This document shows, in pieces, positions 59,115-64,000 of a DNA stretch of 64,000 nucleotides. Each line of letters opens with the position of its first letter. Positions within the stretch are counted from its first letter, which is position 1. The translations under genes and the position numbers were made by a program. Origin of the DNA: an uncultured Opitutia bacterium (GTDB lineage Bacteria; Verrucomicrobiota; Verrucomicrobiia; Opitutales; UBA953); contig CAIOAN010000008.1 in NCBI GenBank assembly GCA_903855995.1, positions 372,001-436,000 of the forward strand. The letters run 5' to 3'. Below the pieces are notes generated by a model that was not told where the DNA came from, made no database searches, and saw only the letters and a list, made by a program, of their open reading frames with translations.

Positions 59115-60086
59115 TTAGGCCGTCCGGAGAAGTTTACCTAAGCGGGTGAAGTGGCCTTCATCGAAGCCCATGGCTCGCTTGAGGAAGGCATCGCGCTCCA
59201 CGAGATTCGCGATCTTGCCGGCTTCGCACCGTTGCGCTGAAGTAATCAGACCACGGAGACTGACCCAGCGTTCACCCACGGGCACCGGATAGTCGCTGCC
59301 GTGGATAAAACGCTCAGGCCTTCCCGATTCCTTGACCTGCTTGAGTACACCGCTGCGAATCGGGCTGTTGAGCGCGCTGGTGTCAGCATAGAGTCGCGGA
59401 AACTCATCCATGAGTTTCATGAGTTCCCCGAAATAATTCGGGTCAAAAAAGTGGCTATTCCCAGAGGAGTGCGCGGCGATCACCTTCACGCCCAGTTCCA
59501 GCGGGCGACGGAGGATACGCGGGTCTTGGTAGGCGCGATTAATAACGGGGACGGTCATCTCGCCACCGGTGTGGCAAAGAAACGGCAACCCCGCCGCCGC
59601 CATGCGCCGCCAGAACTCATCATACTGCGGCAGGGCGCAATTTACGTTCTGACAGTTAGGTAAAAGCTTCAGCGCCCGGGCACCGGCCATGAGGCAACGC
59701 TCCAGCTCCTCGATGGCATCCTTACGTCCAGGGTGAATCGATACCGCTGGCACGAATTCAGGGTTTTCGGCGCAGACCTTGAACAGGTAGTCATTGGGTA
59801 CGTGGAAAGAGCCAAAGGCGATTTTCTTGCCGTCTTCGTCGTACACTTCGTCCTGCGCAAGCAAAAGGGCCTTATCTACGTAGGAGGTCCGAATCAACTC
59901 CCGCAAGGATTCGACATACTTCACGTCAAAGTCCCTATGCATCAATGGCAGCGGCATCCCGACCGCCCGGCGCATGAATTCACTCAGAACCTTCAGCCAA
60001 ACCCCCTCGACCCGCAGCCAGCAACCACTCCCGCCTTGGCCGTTCCCGACGAGGTGGACGTGGCAGTCATAGCGGACAGAGGGCAT
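59115..60086 (-). CDS. Amidohydrolase-family (Amidohydro_2-like) metal-dependent hydrolase
   Basis: YDCHVHLVG, LPFLCHTGGEM, VIAAHSSG, FIHGSDYPVP. Confidence 0.85.
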   Translation of the reverse strand: MPSVRYDCHVHLVGNGQGGSGCWLRVEGVWLKVLSEFMRRAVGMPLPLMHRDFDVKYVESLRELIRTSYVDKALLLAQDEVYDEDGKKIAFGSFHVPNDYLFKVCAENPEFVPAVSIHPGRKDAIEELERCLMAGARALKLLPNCQNVNCALPQYDEFWRRMAAAGLPFLCHTGGEMTVPVINRAYQDPRILRRPLELGVKVIAAHSSGNSHFFDPNYFGELMKLMDEFPRLYADTSALNSPIRSGVLKQVKESGRPERFIHGSDYPVPVGERWVSLRGLITSAQRCEAGKIANLVERDAFLKRAMGFDEGHFTRLGKLLRTA

Positions 60087-60089
60087 GAT

Positions 60090-62402
60090 TTATGTTTGGG
60101 GGATTTTCTTATCGGGATTCATGCGACCATAAAGCCAGGCCACACCGAGGAAGGCCATGGCGATGACGCCGCAGGCGATGACGCGGGACATGGCGTCGAC
60201 AAGGTCATGAGTGAAAATCCGCCAAGTCGTGATCGCAAGTGCAACCAATCCAATCATCCGGAAACTCTTCGAGATCCAGAGATACCCCGTCAGGAAGATG
60301 AGAACGGAAGCCAGAGCCCACACCACGGAGGGGACTACGTTTAACTTATCCATATTTGCAGCCACCAAGAAAGTGTGACCCATCAGAAGTATGCCGAAAA
60401 TCGTACGCTGCATGGATTCCCCCAAACTATCTGCGTACGCCTCGGTATGCTTGATCAGCATGCCAAGCAAAAGGCCGACTCCGATCAACCAGAGCAAACC
60501 GTCCACCACATCTACGGGGTGGTTCAAAAATGGGGGGAAGCCCCAGTCCGTTGCGAGGATGACGATATAACCCGCCAAAAAACCAGGTAAGGCTAAGACT
60601 AATTTATTGGCCGGAAAAGCCGTGAGACGGAGCCCGCCCGTCACCGCGGATACAAGCAAGGCGCCGCCGAACCAGAGCGAGACCTGCGAAGGAAATGCAG
60701 GGGTGTGAGCCCAAAGACCGAAAAACCAAGCTGCCCACGCCATCAAGAACGCCATCGAAAAAAGGAGGGCGTGATGCAAAGCGTGGATCCACTCCTCTTT
60801 CCGTTCAGCCGTTCGCCAGATGACGCCCGCCAGAGTCAGCCCAATCACCAAAATCCAAAATGGATGCCAGCCGTTCGAGGCAGTTGCAGGAGAGGTCGCA
60901 GAAATCCAGGCAAGGACGTGGTAACAGCTGACCACATACGCAGGAAGGGCCGCCCAGATAAGCCCCTTCCGGTAGCGCACCATGGCGACCAGACCGACCG
61001 CCAGCCAAGGCCAACCGGTCATCTCCGGAGTAGCTTGCCATTGTTGCACGCCGACTAAAACAGTCCCGAGGACGACCAACCCGCACATTCGGAGGAGATA
61101 CTGCCATTCATCGGCCTGCTCCAGGTCTTCACGGAACGAGATCAAGGTCGCCATGCCGGCGATACCGACCATGGAACCCCAGGGAATCTGCGATGATAAA
61201 TCATGCGGCCCAAAGATTAGATAATACGCCGCAACGGCGCTAAGCACTTCGGTCGCTGAACGACCCAGGCGTGACTTCATCCGGCTCGCCAGCAGCTGAG
61301 CGAGGGCGGCGACCAACAACCAAGGAATCCACTGGTCGGTTGTCAATCGCGCCGCAACCCCTGCCGCAGCGAAGACGAGCGCCGAAATCAGCATGATCTG
61401 AGATACATTGGTCGATCGCACACGCTCCATCAGACCTAACACCAAGGCTAGAACCGCCACCGCCAGAGCCAAGTCCGTGCGGCCGTGGTGAGCAGGATTA
61501 CAGGCGGCGAAAGCAATCGCGGCCGGGGCGAAAAAACTACATAACTGGAAGGTATCATGCGATCTGATGTCTCCCAGGATTTCGGAATTATTCAAAAGAC
61601 GACCTCCGACCCAAAGAACCGTAAAGGAAAATAAGGCGGCCCACTCGATCGGATACGAAGACAAGTAAGATCCAGGCGAGGTGCTAAACTGCCAATAAAC
61701 CAAGCATAACTGAGAGATGAGCAGCCCGAGCCAGCCAACCGAACCCCAAGAACCGCGCAACATGAGCACCACGCCGATTAAGGCGACCATGGCTATGCCC
61801 AATACGTTGACGTAATCGTCGATTTTAACCTCACTGTCGGGATTCTGGATAGCGAAGAAGACGGCTAAGCCGGCAAAGACTACCGCCAACTGGGCAAACA
61901 ACTTGTCTTGGCGCCACAGGGCGATGACGACGACACCGATGGCGGTCACGAATTGCAGCAAGGAGGAGCCAAGGATCGATGAACCAAAGAGATTGAAGCT
62001 CTTCAGCCCGTAGGTTGCCCAAGCGTCGAACTGCAAGACACCAAATCCGGCGGCGCCGATGACCCTCCCCAGGTCCTGATTCCGAAGCGAGAGCCTCAAG
62101 CTGAACCAGAAGATTGCGATGCCGATCGCAGCGATTTCACTGACCATGAACCAGGCCGGGAAATGCTGGGTGGCGTTAAGCCAGACACCATAGAAAATCA
62201 CTGCGGCGAGGGCCAGCACGCCGCCGATGCGACCCGTCCACCAAGCGCCCAGCGCATACTCCCCTTTGAGGTTCAAAGGCGGCAGCATGCCGAGCTCACG
62301 CAGTTTTTCGGCAAGCGGGCTCGGGCCTCCCTCCGCGGGAGGTCCGGCAGCGATCGGTCGGCCGGAGGGCGTAGGCAACGGAGGGGGAGTCGAGTTAGGC
62401 AT
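60090..62402 (-). CDS. DUF2339-like polytopic membrane protein
   Basis: 770 aa with very many hydrophobic segments after a short Pro-rich N terminus; LKGEYALGAWWTGRIGGVLAL. Confidence 0.75.
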   Translation of the reverse strand: MPNSTPPPLPTPSGRPIAAGPPAEGGPSPLAEKLRELGMLPPLNLKGEYALGAWWTGRIGGVLALAAVIFYGVWLNATQHFPAWFMVSEIAAIGIAIFWFSLRLSLRNQDLGRVIGAAGFGVLQFDAWATYGLKSFNLFGSSILGSSLLQFVTAIGVVVIALWRQDKLFAQLAVVFAGLAVFFAIQNPDSEVKIDDYVNVLGIAMVALIGVVLMLRGSWGSVGWLGLLISQLCLVYWQFSTSPGSYLSSYPIEWAALFSFTVLWVGGRLLNNSEILGDIRSHDTFQLCSFFAPAAIAFAACNPAHHGRTDLALAVAVLALVLGLMERVRSTNVSQIMLISALVFAAAGVAARLTTDQWIPWLLVAALAQLLASRMKSRLGRSATEVLSAVAAYYLIFGPHDLSSQIPWGSMVGIAGMATLISFREDLEQADEWQYLLRMCGLVVLGTVLVGVQQWQATPEMTGWPWLAVGLVAMVRYRKGLIWAALPAYVVSCYHVLAWISATSPATASNGWHPFWILVIGLTLAGVIWRTAERKEEWIHALHHALLFSMAFLMAWAAWFFGLWAHTPAFPSQVSLWFGGALLVSAVTGGLRLTAFPANKLVLALPGFLAGYIVILATDWGFPPFLNHPVDVVDGLLWLIGVGLLLGMLIKHTEAYADSLGESMQRTIFGILLMGHTFLVAANMDKLNVVPSVVWALASVLIFLTGYLWISKSFRMIGLVALAITTWRIFTHDLVDAMSRVIACGVIAMAFLGVAWLYGRMNPDKKIPQT

Positions 62403-62436
62403 GAGGAAATATTATAACAGCGAACCCCGCTTAGGC

Positions 62437-62459
62437 GTTCATCGATAAAATCGATGAAC
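62437..62459. promoter_or_regulatory. Perfect inverted repeat upstream of the DUF2339-like gene
   Basis: gttcatcgat-aaa-atcgatgaac, 10-bp arms, 3-nt spacer, 34 nt upstream of the start codon. Confidence 0.5.
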
Positions 62460-62645
62460 CGCATCGGCGGAGACGACGGCGGCACATCTTGCGGAAAACT
62501 CAGCAAAACGTCTGAAAAATGAGATACCCCTCAAGGATGACGGGGTGATCACGCCGACATCATGCCCCCCGCCTCATACAATGCGAGGGTCATTAAATAT
62601 ATTATATAGAGCCAATGACGGACCTCACTGAAATCCAGTCCGGAC

Positions 62646-63803
62646 TCAGCGTGCGGCGTGGCCCCGCAGCCAGACGCTGACGACTTCCGGCCGGGCCGAC
62701 GAACCATCCCAGCGAAAAGCGACCAAGTCGGCGGATTGACCCACGGCCAGCACTCCCCTACCCCCGACGAATCGTCCCGGCGCAGCGGTCAGCAGCGCGA
62801 GGGCTTCACCCAAGGTGAGTCCAACCTGGTTCACAAGCACAGGGATCGCCACGAGCTGCGGCAGCGCCGCCCCTGCAAGGTATTTGCCCGTCCCGTCATC
62901 CATGGTCAGTAATCCGTCGGCGCGTAGCTCCACCTTGCCGCCGATGGGTGTCGTATACTTGCCGGCGGGCATACCACCCAGCACCACTACATCTGAGACG
63001 ACCAAAGAACGTTCGTGACCTTTCGCCCGCAACATGACCTTGAGCTGCGCGGGCGTGATATGATGGCCGTCGGCGATGAACATGGCCGTGAGGCGATCAT
63101 CGGCCAACTGCGGCCAGAGATGATTATGCCGACGATCCAAGAGCGCGTGCGAGCCGTTGCCGAGATGCGTCGAGAGCGTCGCGCCCGCGTCGACTGCGGC
63201 GGCGATCTGCGCAGCGTCCGCGGAAGTATGGCCAAGCGAGACGACCACGCCGGCTTTCACGAGATGGCGAATATAAGCTGGCGCCTCTGGCCAGTGCGGG
63301 GAAAGCGTGACGAGTTTCACGAGCCCGCCCGCAACCAGCTGCCAGCGGTCGAACTCGGCGGTGGAAGGCGGGCGGACGTCCGCTGAGGGATGAGCGCCGC
63401 GCGGTCCGTCCTCGGGGGCGATGTGCGGGCCTTCGACGTGGATGCCGGCCACCATCGCGGCGACGTCAGCATGCTGAGCGCACGCCTCACGGATCGTCCG
63501 CAAGGCCGCGATGAGGCGGGCCTCGGGCGCTGTGACAAGAGTCGGGAGGAAAGTCGTGACGCCGACCTTGAGCATCGCCTGGCAAAGGGCCTGCACGGTC
63601 GCGACATCGAGCGTCAGCCCGTTGAGGTCATGTCCAGCATAGCCATTAACCTGCAGGTCGATGAAGCCCGCGCTGAGCCACTGCTTCTCACCATGGTCCA
63701 GGAAATCTATCGCCCTGATCAGCTCGCCTTCGATCGTGATCGCGATGCCCCTGCCCGTCGAGGGATCGCGGCCAAGGATGCGCTGGGAAGAGGCGGCAGA
63801 CAC
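62646..63803 (-). CDS. nagA: N-acetylglucosamine-6-phosphate deacetylase
   Basis: GFIDLQVNGYAGHDLNG, GIHVEGPHIAPEDGPRGAHPS, LGHTSADAAQI, STHLGNGSHALLDRRHN. Confidence 0.93.
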   Translation of the reverse strand: MSAASSQRILGRDPSTGRGIAITIEGELIRAIDFLDHGEKQWLSAGFIDLQVNGYAGHDLNGLTLDVATVQALCQAMLKVGVTTFLPTLVTAPEARLIAALRTIREACAQHADVAAMVAGIHVEGPHIAPEDGPRGAHPSADVRPPSTAEFDRWQLVAGGLVKLVTLSPHWPEAPAYIRHLVKAGVVVSLGHTSADAAQIAAAVDAGATLSTHLGNGSHALLDRRHNHLWPQLADDRLTAMFIADGHHITPAQLKVMLRAKGHERSLVVSDVVVLGGMPAGKYTTPIGGKVELRADGLLTMDDGTGKYLAGAALPQLVAIPVLVNQVGLTLGEALALLTAAPGRFVGGRGVLAVGQSADLVAFRWDGSSARPEVVSVWLRGHAAR

Positions 63804-63806
63804 GGG

Positions 63807-64000
63807 TCAGCGGGAAAGTTCCGAAGACGCCGCGGCGTCAATATAGATCGTGCAATCGGGGTGTTGCTGAACGATCGAAGCTGGGCAGAGAGACGTGATC
63901 GGACCCTCGACCGTCCCCTTCACGGCGGCGGCCTTGCGCTGATCAGGCACTGAAAGGATCATGCAGGCGCTCTTCATAATCTGGCGGATCGACATCGAGA
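63807..64000 (-). CDS. nagB: Glucosamine-6-phosphate deaminase (C-terminal part only)
   Basis: Truncated at window edge: SMSIRQIMKSACMILSVPDQRKAAAVKGTVEGPITSLCPASIVQQHPDCTIYID; adjacent to nagA. Confidence 0.85.
   Translation of the reverse strand, partial: SMSIRQIMKSACMILSVPDQRKAAAVKGTVEGPITSLCPASIVQQHPDCTIYIDAAASSELSR

Noticed and set aside
1-64000. CRISPR arrays, transposases, phage genes, toxin-antitoxin or restriction systems
   Set aside because: None detected on reading the ORF list and intergenic regions; the window looks like stable core chromosome.

Overview
GC-rich bacterial chromosomal window, about 60 genes, densely packed and mostly housekeeping. Gene content and style suggest a Gram-negative PVC-type bacterium, probably Verrucomicrobiota/Opitutae; this is an inference from LPS genes, secreted GH16-fold proteins, a Tat-type Gfo/Idh/MocA protein and GYF_2-TM2, not a demonstrated assignment. 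Recognisable core genes: folD, pnp, rpsO, tsf, rpsB, waaA, trpD, hprK, lptB, fmt, der, DAHP synthase, nadA, aat, aroK, ilvE, glgC, efp, tRNA-Gln(UUG), pyrH, frr, sucCD, leuCD, purU, pta, nagA and partial nagB. I found no CRISPR array, IS element, prophage or rRNA. The best candidates for undescribed biology are: (1) a tandem cluster of four secreted GH16-fold paralogs whose catalytic ExDxxE motif looks degenerate in every copy; (2) an EF-P whose tip loop reads PPNN instead of PGKG; (3) an ABCG-like half-transporter next to two uncharacterised proteins; (4) a phosphotransacetylase with its usual N-terminal BioD-like/DRTGG module encoded as a separate neighbouring gene; (5) a LptC/LptA-like fusion of 689 aa upstream of lptB; (6) a small uncharacterised ORF coupled between leuC and leuD; (7) stacked hairpins in the rpsO-pnp spacer. 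All product calls come from reading protein motifs by eye; no database search was run.
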